Assembly: GCF_000018685.1 (NCBI RefSeq)
Contig: NC_010001.1
Location: 1,132,001-1,196,000, forward strand
Origin: Lachnoclostridium phytofermentans ISDg
GTDB lineage: Bacteria; Bacillota; Clostridia; Lachnospirales; Lachnospiraceae
DNA length: 64,000 bases
Direction of reading: 5' to 3'
This document shows positions 8,522 through 17,783 of the stretch, in pieces. The notes under the pieces were generated by a model, which saw only the letters and a list, made by a program, of their open reading frames with translations, was not told the origin of the DNA and made no database searches. Every line of letters begins with the position of its first letter. Positions within the stretch are counted from its first letter, which is position 1. The position numbers and the translations under genes are program-made.

Positions 8522-8547
8522 TAGTAATCTCCAGATAGAAAGAAAAA

Positions 8548-8619
8548 ATCAGCAAGAAGAGAAGCAAAAAAATCGGCAAGAAGGGAAATAAAAAGTAGTA
8601 AGAAGAGAAACAACATGGA
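8548..8619 (+). repeat. three tandem copies of a degenerate 24-bp A/G-rich repeat
   Basis: Units at 8548-8571, 8572-8595 and 8596-8619 follow the pattern ATCGGCAAGAAGAGAAACAAAAAA and lie just before the HAD gene. Their role is unknown. Confidence 0.65.
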
Positions 8620-8678
8620 TTTTTTTATGTAAATCGTATATAATCAAAACCATAATGTGATAGGATTGGAGAATTCAT

Positions 8679-9920
8679 ATGATAAAAAATATTATTTTTG
8701 ATATTGGTCAGGTGCTTGCAGAATTTCGTTGGCGTGACTATATTGACGAACTTACAATCAAAGAAGAGTATAAAGAAAGATTGGCAAAGGCAACGGTATT
8801 ATCTCCCTATTGGAATGAAGTGGATCGAGGTGTTTTATCAAAAGAAGAGATTATGAAACGATGTATTTCAATCGATCCTGAAATAGAAAAAGAAATCAAA
8901 TTATTTTTTGATGATACAAGTCAGTTAGTCGAAGAGTTTGAGTATTCCGAAGAACTGGTGAAAGATCTTAAGAGTCAGGGGTATCACATTTATATTTTAT
9001 CAAACTATGGCCGAGAGAATTTTTCTTATGTAAAGAATGTATTTCGTTTCCTAAAACATGTAGATGGGGCAGTAATATCCTATGAGGAGCAGCATATAAA
9101 ACCAGAGCCTCAAATCTATGAAGCATTAATATCCCGTTATGGAATCGTTCCAGAAGAATCGGTATTTTTAGATGATTTAGCAGGTAATCTTGAAGGTGCA
9201 AAAACATTCCACTTTCATACAATTTGCTTTCACTCTTTGTGGCAAGCAAAAAAAGAGCTCAGAAACTTGGGAGTTATGGTAGAAGAGAGAGAATTTGATA
9301 GTATCATCTTTGATTTGGATGGTACCATGTGGGATTCCACAGAGAATGCTGCGATTGTGTGGAAGGAAATAGCGAAGAAGGATAGTCGTATCACGGATGA
9401 GGTCACAGGTCCTAAGTTAAAGGCATTATATGGTTTACCATTAGAAGATATCGCAAGAGGATTATTTTTAAGTGTTCCGGAGGACGTAGCTATAGAGACA
9501 ATGGAAAAGTGTGTCGTAGCACAGTGCCCTTATTTGGCGGAACATGGTGGAATTCTTTTAGGTAAGATTGAAGAAACCTTAAAAGAACTTTCAAAAAAAT
9601 ACCGTTTGTTTATTGTTAGTAATTGTAAGAGTGGCTATATTGAAGCGTTTTTAGAAGCGCATAAGTTAGGACAGTATTTTGATGATTTTGAGTGCCCCGG
9701 TGGTACTGGAAAATTAAAAGCAGATAATATTCGCATTGTGATGAAACGTAATCAATTGAGAAATCCAATCTATGTTGGGGATACAGGCGGGGATGGAGAC
9801 GCTGCACATCAAGCAAAGATTCCTTTTGTATATGCGCGCTATGGATTTGGAGAAGCAACGGAGTATGAATATGTTATAGATTCCTTTGATCAATTAACTA
9901 CATTACGAATGACTGAATAG
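8679..9920 (+). CDS. tandem HAD-superfamily hydrolase (two complete HAD domains)
   Basis: A 413-aa fusion of two phosphatase domains. Domain 1 (residues 1-195) resembles YihX-type phosphatases: motif I FDIGQVL has Asp8 but a Gly where the second Asp usually stands, motif II ILSNYG, Lys in HIKPEP, and FLDD. Domain 2 (205-413) has the full motif I FDLDGT (Asp212, Asp214), IVSNCKSGY and VGDTGGDGDAA, like PGP/Gph phosphatases. Haloacid dehalogenase-fold enzymes hydrolyse small phosphate esters such as sugar phosphates; the substrate is unknown. TTGGAG lies 7 bases before the ATG. Fusions of two complete, different HAD subfamilies are unusual, since these are normally single genes. Confidence 0.85.
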   Translation: MIKNIIFDIGQVLAEFRWRDYIDELTIKEEYKERLAKATVLSPYWNEVDRGVLSKEEIMKRCISIDPEIEKEIKLFFDDTSQLVEEFEYSEELVKDLKSQGYHIYILSNYGRENFSYVKNVFRFLKHVDGAVISYEEQHIKPEPQIYEALISRYGIVPEESVFLDDLAGNLEGAKTFHFHTICFHSLWQAKKELRNLGVMVEEREFDSIIFDLDGTMWDSTENAAIVWKEIAKKDSRITDEVTGPKLKALYGLPLEDIARGLFLSVPEDVAIETMEKCVVAQCPYLAEHGGILLGKIEETLKELSKKYRLFIVSNCKSGYIEAFLEAHKLGQYFDDFECPGGTGKLKADNIRIVMKRNQLRNPIYVGDTGGDGDAAHQAKIPFVYARYGFGEATEYEYVIDSFDQLTTLRMTE

Positions 9921-10011
9921 TTAAAAAATAGAAAAGTAGTCTAGTTAATGGAATGATATCTTGATTAAAACTTACAGTGGGAGCGAAGCTAAAAGAAATG
10001 CGATAAGTTTG

Positions 10012-10067
10012 TGCTGCGCCAAACTTGAGCCATTAGCTATTCCTAAAAGATAGTCGCAGCATGGAGG
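10012..10067 (+). promoter_or_regulatory. stem-loop leader next to the Shine-Dalgarno of the dehydrogenase gene
   Basis: TGCTGCG (10012-10018) pairs with CGCAGCA (10055-10061), directly before GGAGG at 10063-10067. Inner CTAT/ATAG pairing is also possible, and an alternative AGTTTG/CAAACT pairing competes with the 5' arm. It may modulate translation. I recognise no known riboswitch class. Confidence 0.35.
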
Positions 10068-10073
10068 CTAAAT

Positions 10074-11030
10074 ATGAAAATTGTAATCATGGAAGCAAAC
10101 ACTTTGGGAAACGATGTTGATTTAGGCATGTTTCAAGAGTTTGGTGATGTCGTTATCTATGGAGAATCCAATCCGTTAGAAAATGCAGAAAGAATAAAAG
10201 ACGCTGATGTTATCATAGTAAATAAAATTCCAATGAACGAGGATATTCTGAAAGGTGCAACAAAGTTAAAATTAATTTGCTTAACTGCGACGGGAACAAA
10301 TAATATAGATTTTACGTATACCGAAAAACGTGGAATTTCGGTAGCCAATGTAAAGGGCTACTCAACCCAGTCTGTAGTACAGCATACGTTTGCCTTATTA
10401 TTTTACGTATATGAAAAATTAGCTTACTATGATCAATATGTAAAGTCTGGGGATTATACAAGAAGCGATATCTTTAGTAATTTCGATGTGAAATTTCATG
10501 AATTGTATGGAAAAACTTTCGGTATCATAGGGCTTGGAGAAATCGGACAGGGAGTAGCTAAAATTGCAGAGTTATTTGGTTGCAAAGTGGTTTATTACTC
10601 CACTTCTGGTAAAAATCTAAATTCTGATTACGAAAGAGTGGATTTACAAACCTTGTTAAAAATCTCAGATGTAGTTTCTATTCATGCTCCGTTGACTAAA
10701 GCGACGACGAATTTAATCGGAGAAGCTGAATTAGAGATGATGAAGCCAGATGCTATTTTATTAAATCTAGGACGTGGAGCAATCGTAAATCAAGAAGCAT
10801 TAGCAAATGCTTTGTTAGCAGGAAAAATTGGTGGCGCAGGGCTCGATGTTTTAACAGTGGAACCAATGCTCGCTGATAATCCGTTGCTAAAAGTAAAAGA
10901 TAGCACCCGATTAATCATAACACCACACATAGCCTGGGCTACTGTAGAAGCAAGAAATCGCTGCGCGAAAGAGGTATATTTTAATATAAAGTCATATCTA
11001 TCGGGTGAACCAAGAAATATTGTAGAGTAG
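10074..11030 (+). CDS. D-isomer specific 2-hydroxyacid dehydrogenase (hydroxypyruvate/glycerate dehydrogenase type)
   Basis: An NAD-dependent oxidoreductase that reduces 2-keto acids to D-2-hydroxy acids. It has the Rossmann motif GLGEIGQG starting at residue 153 and the catalytic triad Arg234 (NLGRGAIVN), Glu263 (VEPM) and His285 (PHIAW). The PHIAWAT form and 318-aa length suit the glycerate dehydrogenase (HprA-like) branch better than D-lactate dehydrogenase, but the substrate is not certain. GGAGG precedes the ATG by 7 bases. It is a monocistronic unit closed by a long hairpin at 11065-11135. Confidence 0.88.
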   Translation: MKIVIMEANTLGNDVDLGMFQEFGDVVIYGESNPLENAERIKDADVIIVNKIPMNEDILKGATKLKLICLTATGTNNIDFTYTEKRGISVANVKGYSTQSVVQHTFALLFYVYEKLAYYDQYVKSGDYTRSDIFSNFDVKFHELYGKTFGIIGLGEIGQGVAKIAELFGCKVVYYSTSGKNLNSDYERVDLQTLLKISDVVSIHAPLTKATTNLIGEAELEMMKPDAILLNLGRGAIVNQEALANALLAGKIGGAGLDVLTVEPMLADNPLLKVKDSTRLIITPHIAWATVEARNRCAKEVYFNIKSYLSGEPRNIVE

Positions 11031-11064
11031 AAAAGTCTTATTAAGCCTTAAGTGAATAAAGACG

Positions 11065-11135
11065 AAAAGCGAGCACATATTTGAATTCTTAAGAAGTGTT
11101 TTTCTTATAGAATTTCAAGTGTACTCGCTTTTTCT
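11065..11135 (+). terminator. long hairpin terminator between convergent genes
   Basis: AAAAGCGAG (11065-11073) pairs with CTCGCTTTT (11124-11132), and inner TTGAATTCT/AGAATTTCAA arms extend the stem; T runs exit to the right. It separates the dehydrogenase gene from convergent katA. Confidence 0.75.
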
Positions 11136-11167
11136 AATTAGGAGGTATTGGCTATCTTGTGGTATTA

Positions 11168-12637
11168 TTAGCACATCTGTCTATAGTAATCGATTGCACA
11201 TTCCACTTGCTCTCCAAATTCCTGATGAGCTTTAAAGAAAAAGCAAAGAACACGGTCGATAATATCTTGATTACACTTATAAAGTTCAACCGCAATATTA
11301 TCGATTAAGTGGCATCTTTCTTCACAACTTAGTGATTCATAGCGTTCCCCAGCTTGCTTAAAATCACATGGATTTTTAATTGGAATACGAGCGATATATC
11401 CGCAAACACATTCCGGTTCTGATTGACATACTTCAGCAACTTTTGGGAAGCCACAATTTAAACTATTTGGTGAATAGTTAATAGGATTTGGGTTAAATAT
11501 ATAGGTACCTTGACCATCACGTTGATTATTATTTATGCAAGAGATGGAACGATTAATAGGAAGCTGTGCAAAATTAGGCCCTAGGCGATGACGTTGTGTG
11601 TCAAAGTAGGAGAAAGATCTGCCTTGAAGCATTTTATCAGCAGAAAGCTCCACACCTGGTACAATATTTCCAGGGCAAAAAGCAGCTTGTTCTACTTCGG
11701 CAAAGAAATTTTCTGGATTACAATCTAATGTCATTAATCCAATTGGCATTAATGGGAATTGGTCTTCTGGCCAGACTTTTGTGTCATCTAGTGGATCAAA
11801 ATCAAGACATTCAATCATATCAGGGTCCATCATCTGAACACAGAGTTCCCAACTTGGATAGAATCCATTCGCAATGGATTCATATAAGGTCCTAACTGCT
11901 ACGTCAGGATCAGATCCAGCTAATTGTTCGGCTTCAAAGCGGTCAATCGTTTGTAATCCTTGCTGTGTCTTCCAGTGATATTTGATATAGACACGTTTGC
12001 CACATTCATTTACCCAGATGTAAGTATTAACACCAAACCCATCTACATGGCGGAAGTCTTTTATAGTTCCACGATCGGAATAAAGCCAAGTAACCATATG
12101 AGTAGCTTCTGGTGATAAGGAAACAAAGTCCCAGAACCTTTGAGGGTCACGTAAGTTGTTATCTGGAGATGGTTTTAAAGAATGAATTACATCTGGAAAC
12201 TTGATGCCATCACGGATGAAAAATACAGGAAGATCATTTCCGACAATATCATAGATACCGTCTGTGGTATAAAACTTAACTGCAAAACCACGAGGATCTC
12301 GTACTGTATCGGCGGAACCTTTAGAACCAATTACTGTGGAAAAACGTACAAATACCTTTGTTTTACAATTTGGATTTTTTAAAAACTCTGCACAGGTGTA
12401 ATCAGTCCAATCACAATATGGTTGGAAATATCCAAAAGCACCAGTGCCTTTTGCATGTACAACCCTTTCAGGGATTCTTTCACGATCAAAGTGTGAAATC
12501 TTATCTATTAGATGTACATCTTGAAGAAGGACTGGACCATCTGAACCAACAGTCAAAGAATTTGTATCATTTGGAATTGGTCTTCCAAGGCTATCGGTTA
12601 AGTAATTACAACATTTCTTTTCATTACGTCTATCCAT
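11168..12637 (-). CDS. katA: monofunctional heme catalase
   Basis: Catalase decomposes hydrogen peroxide in the cytoplasm, giving oxygen tolerance to an anaerobe. The family signature FDRERIPERVVHAKGTGAFG contains the catalytic His61; Asn134 lies in IVGND; the heme-ligand motif RSFSYFDTQRHRLG contains Tyr344. At 489 aa it belongs to the small-subunit class. The C-terminal third is unusually Cys-rich (CGFPKVAEVCQSEPECVCGY and CEERCHL). AAGGGGA precedes the ATG. It is transcribed alone and converges with the dehydrogenase gene. Confidence 0.95.
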   Translation of the reverse strand: MDRRNEKKCCNYLTDSLGRPIPNDTNSLTVGSDGPVLLQDVHLIDKISHFDRERIPERVVHAKGTGAFGYFQPYCDWTDYTCAEFLKNPNCKTKVFVRFSTVIGSKGSADTVRDPRGFAVKFYTTDGIYDIVGNDLPVFFIRDGIKFPDVIHSLKPSPDNNLRDPQRFWDFVSLSPEATHMVTWLYSDRGTIKDFRHVDGFGVNTYIWVNECGKRVYIKYHWKTQQGLQTIDRFEAEQLAGSDPDVAVRTLYESIANGFYPSWELCVQMMDPDMIECLDFDPLDDTKVWPEDQFPLMPIGLMTLDCNPENFFAEVEQAAFCPGNIVPGVELSADKMLQGRSFSYFDTQRHRLGPNFAQLPINRSISCINNNQRDGQGTYIFNPNPINYSPNSLNCGFPKVAEVCQSEPECVCGYIARIPIKNPCDFKQAGERYESLSCEERCHLIDNIAVELYKCNQDIIDRVLCFFFKAHQEFGEQVECAIDYYRQMC

Positions 12638-12766
12638 TCATATCCCCTTAAAACATGGCTGTGGAAAGCCTTTTTTACTATTTTATTCATATAAAATGTT
12701 ACGGATACTTTATTCTGTAGAATTCGTCCTACAAAAAAAATGAATTTGTGACATAAAGAACAAAGA

Positions 12767-12866
12767 AATGAGAAAAAGCTGATCGAACGAATTTACGAAA
12801 GAAATTAAAAAATGAGAAAAAGCTGATCGAACGACATTATCATGATTCGTTCAATCAGCTTAAATT
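12767..12866 (-). terminator. potD operon terminator with a duplicated half-stem
   Basis: AAGCTGATCGAACGA (12820-12834) pairs with TCGTTCAATCAGCTT (12847-12861), one mismatch, directly after the potD stop. A 24-bp exact copy of one arm with flank (AATGAGAAAAAGCTGATCGA and four more bases) stands at 12767-12790 and again at 12811-12834, so two alternative hairpins can form. Confidence 0.8.
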
Positions 12867-12873
12867 GTGTTAT

Positions 12874-13986
12874 TTAATATTTTACATCATTCCACTTTTT
12901 CACATAGATATTTTCCATATCTTCGCCAAGATATTTGAAAGACTTACAGCGATCAAGTATAGACGCATCAGGGAAAGCAACTTGGCTGTTCTTAATGTCT
13001 TCGTCTTCAATTAATTCTCTGGCTGCTTTGTTTGGTGTAGAATAAGTAATATATTCAAAGTTCTTTAATGCAATGTCAGGACGGCACATAAAGTTAATCC
13101 ATGCTTCTGCATTTTCTTTATTCTTACTATTCTTAGGAATTACCCAACCATCAATCCAAACGTTAGAGCCTTCCTTTGGCACCACATATTCAAGATTTTC
13201 ATTCTCACGTTTTGTGTAAATTGCTTCACCAGAGTAGATAACACCAAGAGCGGCCTCTTCACCAATCATCTTGTCACGAACCTGGTCAACAACGTATGCT
13301 TGAACTAATGGATACTGTTTTTTTAATAAATCTCTAGCAGCATCTAATTCTTTCTCATCTGTTGTGTTTTGGTCGTAACCAAGATAGGTTAATGCTACCA
13401 TGAAAGCATCACGAACGCTATCAATCATTAAGATATCATTTTTGTACTTTTCATCAAATAATACGCTCCAACTATCAACTGGTCCGTCTACCATAGTTTT
13501 GTTATAAAGAATACCAACCGTACCCCAACAATAAGGAACACTGTATTTATTGCCTGGATCAAAACTTTCCGCTGTTTTTAAATACATTTCATCGATGTTT
13601 GTAATGTTTGGAATATTATCAAAATTAATTTCAGCAAGTAAGTTTTCCTGAATCATTTTCTCGATCATATAATCAGAAGGGCAAACAACATCATAATTTA
13701 CTGCACCGGTTTTAATGATAGGATACATGTCCTCGTTTAATTCGAATTCCTGATAGATTAATTTAATACCAGTCTCGTCTTCAAACATTTTTTTAACATC
13801 AGGGTCAATATATTCACCCCAGTTGTAAACATAGACTTCGCCTTTATTGGAAGAACTGCTGTTTCCTGGATTTTCCCCTCCATTTCCCGGAGTAGTATTA
13901 TTACCTTTGTCTTCCTTGGAGCCACAACCGGAGAATACCAGTGAGCTTACAAGAAGGAGCGCTACAAAAAGTTTAGATTTTTTCAT
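12874..13986 (-). CDS. potD: spermidine/putrescine ABC transporter, substrate-binding lipoprotein
   Basis: A periplasmic-type polyamine receptor anchored as a lipoprotein: signal peptide followed by the lipobox LVFSGC with Cys21, then a Gly/Asn/Ser linker. The mature part begins VYVYNWGEYIDP and includes YQEFELNEDMYP, SDYMIEKM and VIYSGEA, typical of PotD/PotF-fold proteins. At 370 aa it has the expected length. It is the last gene of the regulator-potA-potB-potC-potD operon, 24 bases after potC, and is followed by a terminator. GAGGT precedes the ATG. Confidence 0.93.
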   Translation of the reverse strand: MKKSKLFVALLLVSSLVFSGCGSKEDKGNNTTPGNGGENPGNSSSSNKGEVYVYNWGEYIDPDVKKMFEDETGIKLIYQEFELNEDMYPIIKTGAVNYDVVCPSDYMIEKMIQENLLAEINFDNIPNITNIDEMYLKTAESFDPGNKYSVPYCWGTVGILYNKTMVDGPVDSWSVLFDEKYKNDILMIDSVRDAFMVALTYLGYDQNTTDEKELDAARDLLKKQYPLVQAYVVDQVRDKMIGEEAALGVIYSGEAIYTKRENENLEYVVPKEGSNVWIDGWVIPKNSKNKENAEAWINFMCRPDIALKNFEYITYSTPNKAARELIEDEDIKNSQVAFPDASILDRCKSFKYLGEDMENIYVKKWNDVKY

Positions 13987-14010
13987 GTAAAATACCTCGT
14001 TATTTCAGTT

Positions 14011-14823
14011 TTAGAGTTTTTTTGCAGGTGCAAGAGTTACTGCATTGCGCTTCTTCTCTATTCTATCATTTCTACGATTGATGATGATAAGTAGTAATAA
14101 GACAGAGAGGAAGAGAAGAGTAGATAGAGCATACATCTCAGGCTTAATACCCTTTCTCGTCTCAGCATAAATCTTAGTGGAGAGAGTATTGACAGCCGCA
14201 CCTCTTGTAAAGTGTGTAATAATAAAGTCATCTAATGACATAGTAAAAGCTAATAGGAATCCGGAAAAAACACCTGGAAGAATATCAGGCAATACAACCA
14301 TAAAAAATGCTGATAAAGGAGAAGCTCCAAGGTCTAGTGCGGCTTCATAAGTATTTCGATTTGTTTGTTTTAGCTTAGGCATTACACTTAATATTACATA
14401 AGGAATGTTAAATGTAATATGTGCAATTAATACACTTTTAAACCCAAGTGTGAAATTAACTGCAATAAAAAGAAGCATTAATGAGATACCAGTTACAATA
14501 TCTGCATTCAACATTGGTATATTTGTGATACCCATCATGATAGTTTTTGGTACCTTACGCATATGGTTCATACCAATGGCAGCTGCTGTACCAATTATAG
14601 TAGCAATTAAAGCAGATAAAAATGCAATGATTAATGTAGTATACAGTGCATTCATGATCTCTTCATTTTGAAATAAGGACTTATACCAATCAAAGGTAAA
14701 TCCACCCCATTTACTACGGGATTTGGATTTATTAAATGATAGGACAATAAGTACCATAATTGGTGCATACAAGAAAAACATAATGAGGGCAACATATACT
14801 TTTTGACTTATTTTTTTTACCAT
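14011..14823 (-). CDS. potC: spermidine/putrescine ABC transporter permease
   Basis: An inner-membrane subunit with six hydrophobic segments in 270 aa. The EAA loop that contacts the ATPase reads EAALDLGASPLSAFFMVVLP. The N-terminal YAPIMVLIVLSFNKSKS is characteristic of PotC. The start overlaps the end of potB by 7 bases with GGAGGG 9 bases before the ATG, which indicates translational coupling. It pairs with PotB to form the import channel. Confidence 0.93.
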   Translation of the reverse strand: MVKKISQKVYVALIMFFLYAPIMVLIVLSFNKSKSRSKWGGFTFDWYKSLFQNEEIMNALYTTLIIAFLSALIATIIGTAAAIGMNHMRKVPKTIMMGITNIPMLNADIVTGISLMLLFIAVNFTLGFKSVLIAHITFNIPYVILSVMPKLKQTNRNTYEAALDLGASPLSAFFMVVLPDILPGVFSGFLLAFTMSLDDFIITHFTRGAAVNTLSTKIYAETRKGIKPEMYALSTLLFLSVLLLLIIINRRNDRIEKKRNAVTLAPAKKL

Positions 14824-15716
14824 ACGTTTGTACCCTCCGATTCTTTATCATATTTTGCAAGGATTGCCATGCTAATTAAGATAAATACCATCAGAACTGT
14901 GGATAGTCCAGAACCTGCATGCCAGTTTCCAACTTTTTGGAACTGCTGTTCAATGACATTACCAATTAAGACAATCTTACTTCCGCCAAGAATATTAGAG
15001 ATAACAAAAGTGGTTAGCGATGGAACGAATACCATCGTAATACCACTAATTACTCCAGGGATACTTAATGGGAAGATAATCTTACGGAAGGTAATCCATC
15101 CATTTGCACCAAGGTCACGAGCAGCATTGATGACATTGTCATCAATTTTTGCAAGTGTATTATAAATTGGCAATATCATAAACGGTAGGAAATTATAAAC
15201 CATACCAAGCACAATGGCAGTTGGTGTGTTAATGATATTAACAGTTGGCAGATTTAATGCTTTTAGCAAGGTATTGATAATACCGTTATTTTCTAAGATG
15301 TTCTGCCAAGCTATAGTACGTAGTAAGAAGTTCATCCACATAGGAAGAATCATAACAAATACGACAAAGCTGTTACTTTTTAACTTCATACTTTTTAAAA
15401 TTAAAGCAAGCGGATATGCGAGTAATAAGCATATCAAAGTACTGATTAGAGATAGTTTTAAACTTAAATATAAAGCTTTTTGATTAACAGGGTCTGCGAT
15501 TAATTTTATATTCTCTAAGGTAAAGCTATTATTTGCCTTTGTAGTAAAGCCGTAGTAAACGACCATAATCAGTGGAATGATAATAAAGGCACCCATCCAT
15601 AAAATATAAGGGAAAGTCAGGAGGGATTTACCACTGAAGTGGTGAGACTTTCTCACCAATGTAACAGTAGCCTCTTGAGCGGTTACTTTACTTTCCTCTT
15701 GATTATTCATTGACAC
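14817..15716 (-). CDS. potB: spermidine/putrescine ABC transporter permease
   Basis: A 299-aa permease with six membrane segments and the EAA motif NAARDLGANGWITFRKIIFP. The ~35-residue hydrophilic N-terminus is slightly longer than in E. coli PotB. It probably starts at GTG 15716, because GGAGG lies 6 bases upstream; the ATG 6 bases further in is 12 bases from the site. It overlaps the end of potA by 14 bases and the start of potC by 7. Confidence 0.92.
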   Translation of the reverse strand: MSMNNQEESKVTAQEATVTLVRKSHHFSGKSLLTFPYILWMGAFIIIPLIMVVYYGFTTKANNSFTLENIKLIADPVNQKALYLSLKLSLISTLICLLLAYPLALILKSMKLKSNSFVVFVMILPMWMNFLLRTIAWQNILENNGIINTLLKALNLPTVNIINTPTAIVLGMVYNFLPFMILPIYNTLAKIDDNVINAARDLGANGWITFRKIIFPLSIPGVISGITMVFVPSLTTFVISNILGGSKIVLIGNVIEQQFQKVGNWHAGSGLSTVLMVFILISMAILAKYDKESEGTNVW

Positions 15717-16779
15717 CTACTGCCTCCTCATCTTCGGATTCTGGCTTGTTCATAATTTGAATGTCATATGGATCTACCTTAATACCTACTTCGGCACCAA
15801 CCGGTGAAAGGTCAGTAGAATGTACAAGCCATTCAAATCCATTTGCCATAACCGTCATTTCATAATGAACACCCTTAAAGATTAAGGAAGTGACACGTCC
15901 TGTGATAATTCCAGCTTCTGGAGCTACTAAATCAATATCTTCAGGACGGATTACCACATCGACTGGTTGAATTTTACCAAAGCCTACATCCACACATGGG
16001 AAATTGGCTCCAAGAATATTAACTAAACGGTCTTGTACCATGGTTGCGTTGATGATATTACTTTCACCGATAAAGTCTGCAACAAAGGCATTCTTTGGCT
16101 CGTTATAAATCTTTTCTGGTGTACCAATCTGCTGAATATAGCCTTGATTCATGACCATGATGGTATCTGACATGGTTAATGCTTCTTCTTGGTCGTGAGT
16201 AACATATACGAAAGTGATACCAAGTTCATTTTTTAAACGAATTAACTCATATTGCATATCTTGACGAAGTTTTAAGTCAAGAGCACCAAGAGGCTCATCT
16301 AGAAGAAGAACCTTTGGTTCATTTACGATAGCACGAGCAATTGCGATACGCTGTTGCTGACCACCACTTAAAGAATCAGGCATACGATTTTCAAAGCCAT
16401 CTAAGTTTACTAATTTTAAGGCATAAGAAATCTTATCTTTAATATACTGTCTGCTCTTTTTCTTAATTTTAAGACCAAATGCGATGTTTTCTTCAATCGT
16501 CATATGAGTAAATAACGCATATTTTTGAAATACAGTATTTAGTTGACGTTCATTCGGAGGAAGCTTTGTAATATCTTTCCCATCAAAAATAACACGGCCC
16601 TGATCAGGTTGTTCAAAACCACCAATAATACGAAGAGTAGTAGTTTTACCACATCCGGATGGACCTAAGAGTGTTAAAAACTCATTTTCACGAATGTAAA
16701 GATTTAAATCGTCGATTACAACGTTATTTCCATAGCGTTTTGTTATATTTATAAGATCGATTAACTTATTATCTATCAT
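15703..16779 (-). CDS. potA: spermidine/putrescine ABC transporter ATP-binding protein
   Basis: The ATPase that energises polyamine uptake. It has Walker A GPSGCGKTT, signature LSGGQQQRIAIARAI, Walker B VLLLDEPLGALD, and a C-terminal TOBE regulatory domain (from about residue 235, with VVIRPEDIDLV). The start is set at ATG 16779, where AGGAGG lies 7 bases upstream, giving 358 aa; an open frame reaches back to 16818 but would overlap the regulator gene. It is the second gene of the operon, 11 bases after the regulator. Confidence 0.93.
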   Translation of the reverse strand: MIDNKLIDLINITKRYGNNVVIDDLNLYIRENEFLTLLGPSGCGKTTTLRIIGGFEQPDQGRVIFDGKDITKLPPNERQLNTVFQKYALFTHMTIEENIAFGLKIKKKSRQYIKDKISYALKLVNLDGFENRMPDSLSGGQQQRIAIARAIVNEPKVLLLDEPLGALDLKLRQDMQYELIRLKNELGITFVYVTHDQEEALTMSDTIMVMNQGYIQQIGTPEKIYNEPKNAFVADFIGESNIINATMVQDRLVNILGANFPCVDVGFGKIQPVDVVIRPEDIDLVAPEAGIITGRVTSLIFKGVHYEMTVMANGFEWLVHSTDLSPVGAEVGIKVDPYDIQIMNKPESEDEEAVGVNE

Positions 16780-16790
16780 GTTCATTCCTC

Positions 16791-17330
16791 CTAGAAGCTC
16801 GGCGGGGTGGATACCCAAAGTAGCGTAGCGCCGGTCTTACCGGTAGCTGCTATATAGTGATTTTTATTTGGAGTAAAGTAAAAGGATTCCCCTTTCTTTA
16901 CTCGATGTGTTTTATTTCCGATATGAATTGTAATCGAACCGCTAATCACATATCCAAATTCTTCTCCCTCGTGTGGGTTATCTGGATAGGTGGAACCACC
17001 CGGTTCTAATGTTAATAAAATTGGTTCCATCATATTTTTCTGAGCATTTGGAATAATCCATTCAATCTTATTATTTAGCTCATTATCTACCTTTTCAAAA
17101 TAATCCCCACGTTTGAATACAACCTGCTCTGATGTTGTGTCCGTAAAGAATGCCTCCAGGTTCGTACCTAAACATTGCAAAATATCGACTAGGGTGGCGA
17201 TGGAAGGCGAAGTGATGTCACGTTCTAATTGAGAGATAAATCCTTTTGAAAGCTCCGCTCGATCTGCAAGCTCTTCTTGGGTTAAGCTTTTTTGAACTCG
17301 TAGTTCTTTAATTTTAGCACCTATCTTCAT
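16791..17330 (-). CDS. XRE-type regulator with cupin domain, probable regulator of the pot operon
   Basis: 179 aa. The N-terminal helix-turn-helix (residues 1-65, with LTQEELADRAELSKGFISQL) is followed by a C-terminal cupin (about 105-175, with PHEGEEFGYVISG and YFTPNKNHYIA). This is the PuuR/MocR-like layout in which the cupin senses a small ligand, here plausibly a polyamine. It is the first gene of the pot operon. I place the start at ATG 17330 (MKIGAKIKEL, GGTG 6 bases upstream); GTG and TTG codons a few triplets earlier are possible. A palindrome between its promoter and start is a likely operator, so it probably represses its own operon. Confidence 0.88.
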   Translation of the reverse strand: MKIGAKIKELRVQKSLTQEELADRAELSKGFISQLERDITSPSIATLVDILQCLGTNLEAFFTDTTSEQVVFKRGDYFEKVDNELNNKIEWIIPNAQKNMMEPILLTLEPGGSTYPDNPHEGEEFGYVISGSITIHIGNKTHRVKKGESFYFTPNKNHYIAATGKTGATLLWVSTPPSF

Positions 17331-17487
17331 GCTGTTCACCAAACCTTTCTTTGTGGTTCATGTTTACATGTATCATCATTCGTTATGAAAAGGATAAGAG
17401 TGCAATTTTTGCACCGGTATTGTAATCTTATCCGATTATGTTCTTTTGAATTCCAGTAATAGGAAGTTGAGATTTTATTAAACCATA

Positions 17488-17506
17488 AGTTTAGCATTTC
17501 TAAACT
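17488..17506 (-). promoter_or_regulatory. palindromic operator at the pot operon start
   Basis: AGTTTAG-CATTT-CTAAACT is a perfect 7+5+7 palindrome, 12 bases downstream of the -10 and therefore over or just after the transcription start. Two further TTACTAAACTT half-sites in direct orientation lie upstream of the -35 (17561-17593). This arrangement suits a dimeric XRE repressor, most simply the adjacent cupin regulator. Confidence 0.65.
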
Positions 17507-17517
17507 AGACTTCTATT

Positions 17518-17545
17518 ATTATACACGGATAAACTCGTATGTCAA
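17518..17545 (-). promoter_or_regulatory. sigma-A promoter of the pot operon
   Basis: On the minus strand TTGACA (17540-17545) and TATAAT (17518-17523) are both perfect, with a 16-base spacer. Confidence 0.85.
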
Positions 17546-17783
17546 TATAAATTCTTTCTATTACTAAACTTTTTATGTCATTTTACTAAACTTAAAAAAA
17601 GATGGAAATAAAATAAGATTTAACTTACATTAGGAGTATAATGCTGCATCCAATTGGATTCAAAGATGGCTTAAGATATATTTTTTCCTTAGTATCTGAC
17701 AAACTACGTGCCGCTTGCGTGGCTACTTTTGGATATTCTAAGCGTCTAATAATAAGGAGATGTGAAACGGAAGGAGCAAATTC

